DNA from: Roseobacter sinensis
Lineage (GTDB): Bacteria; Pseudomonadota; Alphaproteobacteria; Rhodobacterales; Rhodobacteraceae
Length of the DNA: 64,000 bases
Reading direction: 5' to 3'
Assembly: GCF_025755255.1 (NCBI RefSeq)
Contig: NZ_JALIEB010000004.1
Span: forward strand, 186,001 to 250,000
Positions 43,388 through 54,215 of this stretch are shown one piece after another. Within the stretch, counting starts at the first letter, position 1, and every line of letters starts with the position of its first letter. A program made the position numbers and the translations under genes. Under the pieces are notes generated by a model. It made no database searches and was not told the DNA's origin. It worked only from the letters and a program-made list of their open reading frames with translations.

Positions 43388-44788
43388 GTGGCTGAGGCGC
43401 AGGCGAAGTTCCTGACGGGCAATCTGTTTGTCCATATCTCGGTGATGGCGAGCACCTTTTCCATCGGGCTGATGGCGGTCTTTGCCGTCGATTTCATTGA
43501 CATGATCTTCATTGCCATGCTGGGCAAGGAGGAGCTGGCCGCCGCGGTGGGTTATGCCGCGGCGATCCTCTTCTTCAACACCTCCTTCGGGATTGGGATG
43601 GCGATTGCGGCGGGGGCGCTGGTGGCGCGGGCGCTGGGGGAAGGGAACGCCGTGCAGGCGGAGACGCGCAAGACCCATGCGCTGGCCTACGGCGCGATCT
43701 TCGGGATCTGCTTTGCCGCCGTGGTCTGGACACAGCTGCCCTGGCTCGTGACGCTGATGGGGGCCACGGGAGAGACGGCGGATCTGGCTCTATCCTATTT
43801 GCGGATCACCGTGCCGGCGCTGCCGTTTCTGATGATCGGGATCATCGGGGGTGCGATCCTGCGCGCGCATGGCGACGCGCGGCGGGCGATGATGTCGACC
43901 ATCTGGGGCGGGCTGGTCAACGCGGTGCTGGACCCGATCCTGATTTTCGGGCTGGGGTTGGAGCTGACCGGGGCGGCGCTGGCCTCGGTGGCGGCGAATA
44001 TCGCGATTGCGGTCATGGCCCTGCGTCCGATCATCCGGTTCTACGGTGGGTTGGGGCGGCCGCAGCTGGGGCCGATGCTGCGGGATCTGGGGCCGATCCT
44101 GGCGATTGCCGCGCCGGCGATCCTGACGCAGATCGCCACGCCGGTGGGGCAGGCCATTGTGACCCGCGCCATGGCGCAGTTCGGCGAGGCGGCGGTGGCG
44201 GGCATGGCCATCGTGGGGCGGCTGACGCCTTTGGCCTTTGCCATCATCTTCGCGCTCTCCGGCGCGGTGGGGCCGATCCTCGGCCAGAACTTCGGGGCAC
44301 GGGATCATGCGCGGGTGCGGCGCGGGTTCAACGACGCGGTGCTGTTTACCGCGCTGGTGATTGCGCTGGTCTCGGCCGTGCTCTTTGCCCTGCGCGGCCC
44401 GATAGCAGACCTCTTCGATGCGCAAGGCGTCACGCGCGAGTTGGTGTTCCTGTTCTGTGGGCCGCTGTCGCTGCTGTTCTTTTTCAATGGGGTGCTTTTC
44501 GTCGGCAACGCGGCCTTCAACAACATGGGGCGGCCGCTCTATTCCACGGCGCTGAATTGGGGGCGCAACACCCTGGGCATGGTGCCCCTTGTGCTGGGCG
44601 GTGCCTGGCTTTTGGGGCCGGCCGGGGTGCTGATCGGGCAGGCGCTGGCGGGCGTCATCTTCGGATCGATTGCCTGGGCGCTCGCCCGTCGGGTGATGCG
44701 CGAAGCGATGGTCGATGCGGGGCCTGTTGCTGCTTCAGAATTCGGGCGGCAGGGGCGCCTCATGTCGCTCTTTCACCTGCGCCGATAG
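43388..44788 (+). CDS. MATE family efflux transporter
   Basis: The 466-residue membrane protein has twelve predicted helices in two related halves, with features of the NorM/DinF type: DMIFIAMLGKEELAAAVGYA in helix 1-2, GIIGGAILRAHGDARRAM and GPILGQNFGARDHARVRRGF near residue 297. Such proteins exchange H+ or Na+ for cationic drugs or metabolites. The start is GTG at 43388. The 3' end overlaps the 3' end of the gene on the other strand by 54 bases. Confidence 0.92.
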   Translation: MAEAQAKFLTGNLFVHISVMASTFSIGLMAVFAVDFIDMIFIAMLGKEELAAAVGYAAAILFFNTSFGIGMAIAAGALVARALGEGNAVQAETRKTHALAYGAIFGICFAAVVWTQLPWLVTLMGATGETADLALSYLRITVPALPFLMIGIIGGAILRAHGDARRAMMSTIWGGLVNAVLDPILIFGLGLELTGAALASVAANIAIAVMALRPIIRFYGGLGRPQLGPMLRDLGPILAIAAPAILTQIATPVGQAIVTRAMAQFGEAAVAGMAIVGRLTPLAFAIIFALSGAVGPILGQNFGARDHARVRRGFNDAVLFTALVIALVSAVLFALRGPIADLFDAQGVTRELVFLFCGPLSLLFFFNGVLFVGNAAFNNMGRPLYSTALNWGRNTLGMVPLVLGGAWLLGPAGVLIGQALAGVIFGSIAWALARRVMREAMVDAGPVAASEFGRQGRLMSLFHLRR

Positions 44789-45325
44789 ACGGTGGAGGTG
44801 GTCGTCGACCAACACGGTTTGCTTGCGGGTGAGCTGCTGGTGACGCGGATAGATCGGGTTGTCGCGGTCATTCAGGATCGGCGTGTCCCAGCCGTCGGTG
44901 GTGTCGAAGAAGCTTTGCACACCGGCCTCGCCAAAGACGTCGTGAAAGCCCTGTACGACCACGTCGAGGTAGCTGAGCAGGATCATCTGGTCGCTGCGCG
45001 GGCGCAGGTGGTGACGCTCGACCGCGTAGACGTCGATCAGCGGCGTGGCGGGGTGCGCGTGATCGATGTCGCCATGCGCCGAGACGCGGGCGTAGCCGTT
45101 TTCGCGTGCGTCCAGCGCCGTCCAGTCCGCGCCGGGCACCGCCGCGATGAGACCTTCGATGCAGTGGCCAGGCGCGGGTACGCCGGTGAGCAGCACCGCA
45201 CCGGACCGCGGTGTGGTGACCCAGGCGCGGCGCCAGCCGCGCAGACGCGCGGGATGCGGATCGGGGTAGGCATGGCTGCGGGTGTTCACCAGGCTGCCGT
45301 AGCCGAAGAAATAGGGGTCGCTCAT
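44735..45325 (-). CDS. Gamma-glutamylcyclotransferase family protein
   Basis: The 196-residue protein starts SDPYFFGYGSLVNTRSHAYP, with the YGSL substrate-binding motif of the GGCT fold. The catalytic Glu should lie in the central LDARENGYARV block. Family members release 5-oxoproline from gamma-glutamyl compounds or, like ChaC, cleave glutathione. The long C-terminal half is unlike E. coli ChaC. Its last 54 bases overlap the MATE gene tail on the other strand. Confidence 0.85.
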   Translation of the reverse strand: MSDPYFFGYGSLVNTRSHAYPDPHPARLRGWRRAWVTTPRSGAVLLTGVPAPGHCIEGLIAAVPGADWTALDARENGYARVSAHGDIDHAHPATPLIDVYAVERHHLRPRSDQMILLSYLDVVVQGFHDVFGEAGVQSFFDTTDGWDTPILNDRDNPIYPRHQQLTRKQTVLVDDHLHRLSAQVKERHEAPLPPEF

Positions 45326-45426
45326 TCTGTCGTCTCTCGCGAAGATGCGCCTTACTCAATCATTTGACGGGGGCGGGCACAAGATGTCTTGACGCTCCGG
45401 CATGCCTGCGCATACCGTCACCGCAT

Positions 45427-45588
45427 CCCGCCCGGGAGAACCGGCCGCTGTGCCGGTGCCGAAGGAGCAACCGCCCCGGAAACTCTCAGGCCACCGGACC
45501 GTGCGGGACAACAGACTCTGGAGAGAGGTGCCGGATGGCATCCGCCGAAGGGATAACGATCTCAGGCGAAAAGACAGAGGGGGCATCT
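45427..45588 (+). ncRNA. Tandem glycine riboswitch
   Basis: Two adjacent glycine aptamers can be read. Aptamer 1 (about 45431-45525) has GGGAGAACC, the conserved GCCGAAGGAGCAA, AAACTCTCAGG and ACAGACTCTGGAGAG. Aptamer 2 (about 45526-45588) has GCCGAAGGGATAACGATCTC, CTCAGG and AAAAGACAGAGG. They precede gcvT, which is the usual target: glycine binding raises expression of the cleavage system. The exact ends are approximate. Confidence 0.93.
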
Positions 45589-45635
45589 GGAGCGCGCGGG
45601 GCGCGTAATGGATGCCGGGTGTGTGTCACGCAGAA

Positions 45636-45656
45636 CCGGCTGGAAAGAGAGGCCGG
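45636..45656 (+). promoter_or_regulatory. Candidate riboswitch expression platform around the gcvT ribosome-binding site
   Basis: CCGGC (45636-45640) and GCCGG (45652-45656) form a five-pair stem whose loop holds GAAAGAGAG, the ribosome-binding site of gcvT, and which ends at the ATG. With no terminator between aptamer 2 and gcvT, control at translation is plausible. A second small stem (GCATC at 45583-45587 with GATGC at 45611-45615) may compete. Confidence 0.4.
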
Positions 45657-46781
45657 ATGACGGATTTGGCGCGGACGCCGCTATACGAGCTGCATGTGGA
45701 GCTGGGCGCGAAGATGGTGCCTTTCGCGGGCTATGCGATGCCCGTGCAGTACCCCATGGGCGTCCTGAAGGAGCATCTGCATACGCGGTCTGCGGCCGGA
45801 TTGTTCGACGTCAGCCATATGGGGCAGGCGATGCTGTCCGGGCCCTCGTGGGAGGCGGTGGCCGAGGCCTTCGAGGCGCTGGTGCCGATGGATGTGCTGG
45901 GGCTCGACGACGGGCGGCAGCGCTACGGCCTTTTCACCAATGACGCAGGCGGGATCGAGGACGACCTGATGTTTGCGCGGCGCGGGGACGAGCTCCTCGT
46001 CGTCGTCAATGCTGCCTGCAAGGCGGCTGATTTTGCCCGGATGCGGGCGGGGTTGCCAGACGAGATTGCGGTCACCGAACTGGCGGACCGCGCGCTGATC
46101 GCCCTGCAGGGCCCGGCGGCGGCTGTGGTGATCGAGGATCTGGATCCGGCCGCCAGCGACATGCGGTTCATGGATGTGGCAGACCTCAGCCTTTGCGGCC
46201 ATGCGGTCTGGGCGTCACGGTCGGGCTATACCGGCGAGGACGGCTTTGAAATCTCGATACCGGCGGATGAGGCGGAGACATTGGTGCGCTCGCTGCTCAC
46301 GCAGCGCGATGTGGCACCGATTGGCCTCGGTGCGCGGGATTCGCTGCGGCTGGAGGCCGGCTTGTGCCTTTATGGGCATGACATCGATGCGATGACGGGA
46401 CCTGTGGAGGCCGGGCTGAGCTGGGCGGTGCAGAGGGTGCGCCGTCCGGGCGGCGCGCGGGCAGGCGGCTATCCGGGAGCGGATGTGATTGCTGAGGCCC
46501 TTGCGCAAGGGGTGGCGCGGCAGCGCGTCGGGCTGCGCCCTGAAGGCCGCGCGCCGATGCGCGAGGGTGTGCAGCTTTTTGATGCCGAAGAGGGGGGCGC
46601 GCAGGTGGGCACCGTGACCTCCGGCGGCTATGGACCTTCGGTCGAGGGGCCGGTGGCGATGGGCTACGTCACGGCGCCCCATGCCGCGGTGGGCACCCGC
46701 GTGTGGGGCGAGGTGCGGGGCAAGCGGCTGCCAGTCGATGTGGCAGCGCTGCCCTTCGTGCCCGCGAACTTCAAGAGATGA
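45657..46781 (+). CDS. gcvT: Glycine cleavage system aminomethyltransferase (T protein)
   Basis: T protein transfers the methylene group from the H-protein-bound intermediate to tetrahydrofolate and releases ammonia. The 374-residue product starts TDLARTPLYELHVELGAKMV, with PFAGYAMPVQYPMGVLKEHL and FDVSHMGQ following, and has SRSGYTGEDGFEI near residue 184 and RDSLRLEAGLCLYG near residue 228, both diagnostic. The ATG at 45657 follows AAAGAGAGG. It heads gcvT-gcvH-gcvP behind the glycine riboswitch. Confidence 0.96.
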   Translation: MTDLARTPLYELHVELGAKMVPFAGYAMPVQYPMGVLKEHLHTRSAAGLFDVSHMGQAMLSGPSWEAVAEAFEALVPMDVLGLDDGRQRYGLFTNDAGGIEDDLMFARRGDELLVVVNAACKAADFARMRAGLPDEIAVTELADRALIALQGPAAAVVIEDLDPAASDMRFMDVADLSLCGHAVWASRSGYTGEDGFEISIPADEAETLVRSLLTQRDVAPIGLGARDSLRLEAGLCLYGHDIDAMTGPVEAGLSWAVQRVRRPGGARAGGYPGADVIAEALAQGVARQRVGLRPEGRAPMREGVQLFDAEEGGAQVGTVTSGGYGPSVEGPVAMGYVTAPHAAVGTRVWGEVRGKRLPVDVAALPFVPANFKR

Positions 46782-46797
46782 GCAACAGGAGACAGGT

Positions 46798-47157
46798 ATG
46801 AAATTCACCGAAGAGCATGAGTGGTTGCGCGAAGAGGACGGTGTGATGGTGGTGGGCATCACCACCCATGCCGCCGAGCAACTGGGCGATGTGGTCTTTA
46901 TCGAGCTGCCCGAGGAGGGGACCACGGTGAGCAAGGACGACGAGGTTGTGGTGATCGAAAGCGTGAAGGCCGCGAGTGACATCTTGGCGCCGGTCGACGG
47001 CGAGATCGTCGAGGTCAATTCCGCTTTGGCGGACAATCCGGGGGCGGTGAACGACGACCCGCAGGGCGAGGCCTGGTTCTTCAAGATGAGCGTCAGCGAT
47101 GCGAGCCAGCTGGACGAGTTCATGGATGAGCCGGCGTATCAGAAGTTCATCGCCTGA
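46798..47157 (+). CDS. gcvH: Glycine cleavage system H protein
   Basis: The 119-residue lipoyl protein shuttles the aminomethyl group between P, T and L proteins. The lipoylated residue is Lys57 in VVIESVKAASD. EEHEWLREEDG and NDDPQGEAWFFKM match family blocks at both ends. An AGGAGA site is placed before the ATG, 16 bases after gcvT. Confidence 0.97.
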   Translation: MKFTEEHEWLREEDGVMVVGITTHAAEQLGDVVFIELPEEGTTVSKDDEVVVIESVKAASDILAPVDGEIVEVNSALADNPGAVNDDPQGEAWFFKMSVSDASQLDEFMDEPAYQKFIA

Positions 47158-47179
47158 GCGGGCTGTGACCTTCGGGATC

Positions 47180-47204
47180 TTGAGTATTTTTGGACGGGTG
47201 AAGC
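47180..47204 (+). repeat. Intergenic GAGTATTT..GGGTGAAGC motif, copy 2
   Basis: TTGAGTATTTTTGGACGGGT followed by GAAGC lies between gcvH and gcvP. It differs from copy 1 (43351-43375) at a single base in the core. Confidence 0.6.
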
Positions 47205-47229
47205 GCAGGCGCGCGCAAGGAGCGATGTG

Positions 47230-50073
<2,844 letters not shown>

Positions 50074-50305
50074 GGCGCGTCGTGACGAAGGCATGCGGGA
50101 CGCATGCTGCCCGATCCCGCGGCACGTGAGACCAGAAGAAACGGGGAGCGGTTTTTCCAACTGCTCCCCGAACAAGAAGCGTTTTGGCTTCTCCTGGCGC
50201 GATCATCGGCGTCCCCGCCTGTACCGCAGGTTGATAGACGTATGATCTTGGTTAAGATTTCGTTGCTTCTTCTGGGGAAAATATCCCCGCCGGAGGCATG
50301 AAGTC
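50074..50305. terminator. Intergenic region with several hairpins between convergent gcvP and the permease gene
   Basis: A strong hairpin CGGGGAGC (50142-50149) / GCTCCCCG (50163-50170) lies downstream of gcvP, followed by a smaller one, AGAAGC..GCTTCT, at 50174-50191. GCATGC repeats near 50091-50108 can also pair. On the minus strand, after the permease stop, 50265-50288 carries the GGGATATTT..AGAAGAAGC motif. Confidence 0.5.
50265..50288 (-). repeat. Intergenic GGGATATTT..AGAAGAAGC motif, copy 1
   Basis: On the minus strand this reads GGGGATATTTTCCCC then AGAAGAAGC, just downstream of the permease gene. It matches 61047-61070 (GGGATATTTATGGCCAGAAG then AAGC) and is related to the GAGTATTT motif. 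Confidence 0.55.
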
Positions 50306-52834
50306 TTACTCGCGCGCGCGCAGTACCTGCGCCGGCCGGGCGTTGATCGGGCCCCAGGTGAAGGCAAGGCTCGCCGCAAGCGTCGCCAGCGCACCGCCCA
50401 AGATGATTGCCAGCGCCGAGGACCACATGACCGAAAACTCCGTCTCCATGATGAAGTGGCTCACCGCCCAGCCGCCGGCAATGCCAGCGGCAAGGGCGAC
50501 GACCCCTGCACAGAAACCCAGGAGCGCCGAGCGTAACGCGAAGCTGATCAGGATGCTGCGGCGCGAGGCGCCGAGGGTCTTCAGCACAGCGGCCTCGTAG
50601 ACTCGCGCCCCGGTGCCGGCGGCGGCGGCACCGACAAGCACCAGAAAACCGGTGAGCAAGGTGGCCGCTGCGCCATATGAGGTGGCCGCTGCAAGCCCGG
50701 CCAGCACGTCGGCCACACGGTCGATGGCATCGCGCACCCGGACGGCGGTGATGTTGGGGTACTGTCCGGCGAGATCGCGCAGGATCTGCGCTTCGGCCTC
50801 CTCGTCTGCATAGACAGTGGAGATGAAGCTATGCGGCGCGCCCGCGAGCGCGCCCGGGTTCATCGACAGGATGAATCCGATGCCAGCGGTCGAGAAATCC
50901 ACCTCCCGGAAGCTGGCGATCGTGCCGGTGATGTCACGGCCCAGGATGTTCACCGTCAGCTCATCGCCAATCGAGAGGCCCATTTCAGACGCTTCCTCAG
51001 CGGCGAAACTGATCAACGGGGGGCCGGAATAGTCCGGCTCCCACCACGTGCCGGCGGTGAGACGGGTGTTCTCCGGCATCTCCTCGGAATAGGTCACGCC
51101 CCGATCGCCCTGCAGGACCCAGTGATCCCCCGCCACGTCGCGCGCGGGCTGTCCGTTGATGCGGGTGATGATTCCGCGCAGCATGGGAGCGGATTGCACA
51201 CGCTCGACCGCCGGATCGTTGGCTAACCGCTCGGTAAACCCGTCCATCTGGTCTCTCTGGATATCAACGAAGAAGTAGGAGGGCGCCACCTCGGGCAGGT
51301 TGCCTGTGATGGCGCCGCGCAGATTGCCGTCGATCTGGCCGACCGCAGCCAGTACCGAGAGGCCGAGGCCCAAAGACAGCACCACCGATGCAGCCCCTTC
51401 GCGCGGCCCGGAGATGGCGGCAAGCGCCCACCTGGCGCGGGGCATGCCCCGCGCCAGGTGGGCGCCCCGGCGCGAGAGGTGACGGATGAGCAGGGCGGCC
51501 CCGGCGAGCAGGCTCAACGCGCCGAAGATGCCGCCCGCCGTCCAGAGCGTCAGCCACCAGGTGCCCGAGAACCAACCGGCAAGCGCCAATAGCAAACCAA
51601 GCGCCAGGGCCGTGGCCAGCAGATAGCGCGGCGCCGGCAGCGTGCGGGCGGTTTGCAGCGCATCGCGAAAGAGGGTCGCCGGCTTGATCTCCTCGGCGCG
51701 TGCCAGCGGCCAGAGCGTAAAGAGAAACGCTGTGAGCAGCCCGTAGATTGCAGCCTCCAGAAGCGGTGCTGGATAAAGCGCAAAGGCCGCCGGGATCGGC
51801 AGGCGCGCTTCGATAAGTGGCGCAAAGACCAAGGGGGCTAACCCGCCCAGGCCAACGCCGAGGACGATGCCAGCGAGCGACAAGACTCCGATTTGCAAGA
51901 AGTAGGTCTGGAAAATCACCCGCCGTGTAGCGCCAAGGGTGCGCAGAGTCGCGATGACGCTGGTCTTGCCGGCGAGATAGGCGCGCACGGCAGAGGAGAC
52001 GCCGACCCCGCCGACGGCGAGGCCCGAGAGTCCCACGAGGATCAGGAATGCGCCCAGACGATCCACGAACTCGGATACGCCAGGGGCGCCGTTGCGGGAA
52101 TCGGTCCAGCGCAGGCCCGTGTCCTCGAAGCGGCTGCGCGCCTCGGCGGCGAGCGCGGCAAGATCCGCGTCCGGCGGCAGATCGAGCCGGTACTTCGTGG
52201 AGAAGAGTGTGCCAGGGGCGAGCAGTTGCGAGTCTGCAAGGCTCTCGGTGGTCACAATCGTGCGCGGGCCAAGGGCAAAGCCGCCGGCGGCGCTGTCGGG
52301 TTCGCGGGCAAGCTCGGCGCTCAGGCGAAATTCCTGTGTGCCGACGCGGAAGCTGTCACCCAAACTGAGGCCCAGGCGGTCGATCAGCACCCGCTCCATG
52401 ACCGCTCCGGGCCGCCCGTTTTCCACCGCCAGAGCCTGATCCAGCGAGATATCCGGCGCCAGCTCTACAGCGCCGATCAGGGGATAGGCGCCATCGACGG
52501 CCTTGATCTGGGTCAGGCCGCGCTCGGCGGTCTCTCCCTCGCCCACCACGGCCATGGAGCGGAAATCGACGATCTCGGAGAGGGCCTCCGCGACGCCGTG
52601 CATCCAAGCCCGCTCGTCTTCGGTGGCGAAGCGATAGGTGAAATCCATCTCGGCATCGCCGCCCAGAAGGGCGGCACCTTCGCGGGCGAGCCCGGCCTCG
52701 ATGCCCGAGCGGACCGAACCGACGGCGGCGATGGCCGCCACTCCAAGGGCGAGGCAGGCGAGGAAGATGCGAAACCCCCGCAGGCCGCCGCGCAGTTCGC
52801 GCCGGGCAAGGCGGGCCGCGAGCGCGAGGCTCAT
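50306..52834 (-). CDS. FtsX-like ABC transporter permease (YbbP type)
   Basis: The 842-residue protein has the YbbP topology: an N-terminal helix (FLACLALGVAAIAAVGSVRS), a large periplasmic domain, a central set of helices, a second periplasmic domain and a C-terminal FtsX block with TLGASRRSILISFALRSALL. The central loop also has VIATLRTLGATRRVIFQTYF. Such permeases, with their ATPase, release lipids, lipoproteins or hydrolases rather than pump ordinary solutes; the partner is often an arylesterase/thioesterase encoded next door, as here. It overlaps the ATPase gene by four bases. A 42-bp palindrome lies inside it. Confidence 0.9.
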   Translation of the reverse strand: MSLALAARLARRELRGGLRGFRIFLACLALGVAAIAAVGSVRSGIEAGLAREGAALLGGDAEMDFTYRFATEDERAWMHGVAEALSEIVDFRSMAVVGEGETAERGLTQIKAVDGAYPLIGAVELAPDISLDQALAVENGRPGAVMERVLIDRLGLSLGDSFRVGTQEFRLSAELAREPDSAAGGFALGPRTIVTTESLADSQLLAPGTLFSTKYRLDLPPDADLAALAAEARSRFEDTGLRWTDSRNGAPGVSEFVDRLGAFLILVGLSGLAVGGVGVSSAVRAYLAGKTSVIATLRTLGATRRVIFQTYFLQIGVLSLAGIVLGVGLGGLAPLVFAPLIEARLPIPAAFALYPAPLLEAAIYGLLTAFLFTLWPLARAEEIKPATLFRDALQTARTLPAPRYLLATALALGLLLALAGWFSGTWWLTLWTAGGIFGALSLLAGAALLIRHLSRRGAHLARGMPRARWALAAISGPREGAASVVLSLGLGLSVLAAVGQIDGNLRGAITGNLPEVAPSYFFVDIQRDQMDGFTERLANDPAVERVQSAPMLRGIITRINGQPARDVAGDHWVLQGDRGVTYSEEMPENTRLTAGTWWEPDYSGPPLISFAAEEASEMGLSIGDELTVNILGRDITGTIASFREVDFSTAGIGFILSMNPGALAGAPHSFISTVYADEEAEAQILRDLAGQYPNITAVRVRDAIDRVADVLAGLAAATSYGAAATLLTGFLVLVGAAAAGTGARVYEAAVLKTLGASRRSILISFALRSALLGFCAGVVALAAGIAGGWAVSHFIMETEFSVMWSSALAIILGGALATLAASLAFTWGPINARPAQVLRARE
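51424..51465. repeat. Perfect 42-bp palindrome inside the permease gene
   Basis: Bases 51424-51444 are the exact reverse complement of 51445-51465 with no spacer; all 21 pairs match, 16-17 of them G-C. The flanking pair (51423 A, 51466 C) does not match. The region codes for GAHLARGMPRARWAL within the permease and so is not an insertion that breaks the frame. Confidence 0.97.
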
Positions 52835-53520
52835 TCCGCCGCCCGGTCCATCGGCACCACTCGCCCATCGCCCAGCCGGATCACGCGGTCGCAGCGCGCC
52901 GCGAGGCTCTGGCTGTGGGTGACCAGCACAAGCGTCGCGCCATGCCGGTCGCGCAGACCAAAGAGCAGGTCGATGATGGCAGCGCCATTGGCGCCGTCGA
53001 GGTTGCCGGTCGGCTCGTCGGCCAGCAGGATGTCGGGCCGCGGAGCCGAAGCGCGCGCAAGTGCCACACGCTGCTGTTCACCGCCGGACAGCTGCGACGG
53101 GTAGTGATCGGCGCGATGCGCAAGACCCACCTCGGCCAGTTCCGCTTCGGCCTTTGCGAAGGCATCTGCGTCTCCGGCCAGCTCCAGGGGCGTGGCGACA
53201 TTTTCGAGTGCAGTCATCGTTGGAATCAGGTGGAACGACTGAAAGACCACGCCCATGTGGTCGCGGCGGAAGCGCGCAAGCCGATCCTCGGACATCTGTG
53301 TCAGGTCTTGCCCGAGGGCCCTGACGGTGCCTGAGGTGGCGCGCTCCAGCCCGCCCATGAGCATGAGCAGCGAAGATTTGCCTGATCCGGAGGGGCCGAT
53401 CAGCCCGAGGCTCTCGCCGTCTTGAACCTCCAGCGAGATCCCGTGCAGGATATCCACCCGGCCGGCATTGCCATCGAGCGACAAAGTCGCATCTTGGAGA
53501 GAGAAGACGGGGTCGGACAT
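52831..53520 (-). CDS. ABC transporter ATP-binding protein (YbbA/LolD type)
   Basis: The 229-residue ATPase has Walker A GPSGSGKSSLLMLMGGLE near residue 42, the signature LSGGEQQRVALARA, Walker B DILLADEPTGNLD and the switch His in LVTHSQ. These are the features of the MacB/LolD/YbbA group that drives FtsX-type permeases. I start at MSDPVFSLQDATL (53520); a Met 12 codons upstream would run into the promoter region shared with the divergent arylesterase. Confidence 0.93.
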   Translation of the reverse strand: MSDPVFSLQDATLSLDGNAGRVDILHGISLEVQDGESLGLIGPSGSGKSSLLMLMGGLERATSGTVRALGQDLTQMSEDRLARFRRDHMGVVFQSFHLIPTMTALENVATPLELAGDADAFAKAEAELAEVGLAHRADHYPSQLSGGEQQRVALARASAPRPDILLADEPTGNLDGANGAAIIDLLFGLRDRHGATLVLVTHSQSLAARCDRVIRLGDGRVVPMDRAAE

Positions 53521-53573
53521 ACGCAGGATCACCTTTGGCAGGTATACGTGTGGCATATGGAGGCTGGATCAAG

Positions 53574-54212
53574 ATGCACAAGGTTGTGATGGGAGCGCTG
53601 ATACTGGCGTGGCCCATGACCGCAAATGCCGAAGAGCTGGTGATCGCCGCTCTGGGCGACAGCCTGACACAGGGGTACGGCCTGGTCGAAGCGCAGGGGT
53701 TCGTGCCGCAGCTACAAAGCTGGCTCGAGGAGCAGGGTGCCGAGGTGCGGCTGATCAACGCGGGTGTCTCGGGCGATACCACGGCGGGGGGGCTCAGCCG
53801 GGCGGCCTGGACGCTGACGCCGGAGGTTGATGCGATGATCGTCGCACTTGGGGGCAATGACCTTCTGCGCGGGATCGACCCTACGGTGAGCCGTGCGAAC
53901 CTTGATGGCATCCTGCAGGCCGCTGCGGCCGCGGAGGTAGAGGTCCTGCTGGTGGGGATGCAGGCGCCCGGCAACTATGGGCCCGAGTTCAAAGCCGACT
54001 TCGATGCCATGTACCCGGACCTGGCCGAGACCTATGACGCGCTCTACGCACCGAGCTTCTTCGAGGGGCTCGGCGCGGCGGCGGAGGATCCGGCAGCCGC
54101 TGCACCCTTCATGCAGCCTGACGGTATCCACCCCAGCGCAGAAGGCGTGGCGCGGATCGTCGAGGGGCTGGGCCCCTACGTGATGGAGCTGATCGCCCGG
54201 GCCGAAGGCTGA
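53574..54212 (+). CDS. Arylesterase / lysophospholipase L1-like SGNH hydrolase (TesA type)
   Basis: The 212-residue protein has a signal peptide (MHKVVMGALILAWPMTANA) and the SGNH blocks: ALGDSLTQGYG (nucleophile Ser), NAGVSGDTTAGG, VALGGNDLLRGI and PDGIHPSAEG with the Asp and His. It is a periplasmic esterase/thioesterase like E. coli TesA, whose gene also sits divergent from ybbA-ybbP. The functional link to the transporter is inferred from this conserved neighbourhood. Confidence 0.93.
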   Translation: MHKVVMGALILAWPMTANAEELVIAALGDSLTQGYGLVEAQGFVPQLQSWLEEQGAEVRLINAGVSGDTTAGGLSRAAWTLTPEVDAMIVALGGNDLLRGIDPTVSRANLDGILQAAAAAEVEVLLVGMQAPGNYGPEFKADFDAMYPDLAETYDALYAPSFFEGLGAAAEDPAAAAPFMQPDGIHPSAEGVARIVEGLGPYVMELIARAEG

Positions 54213-54215
54213 GGC

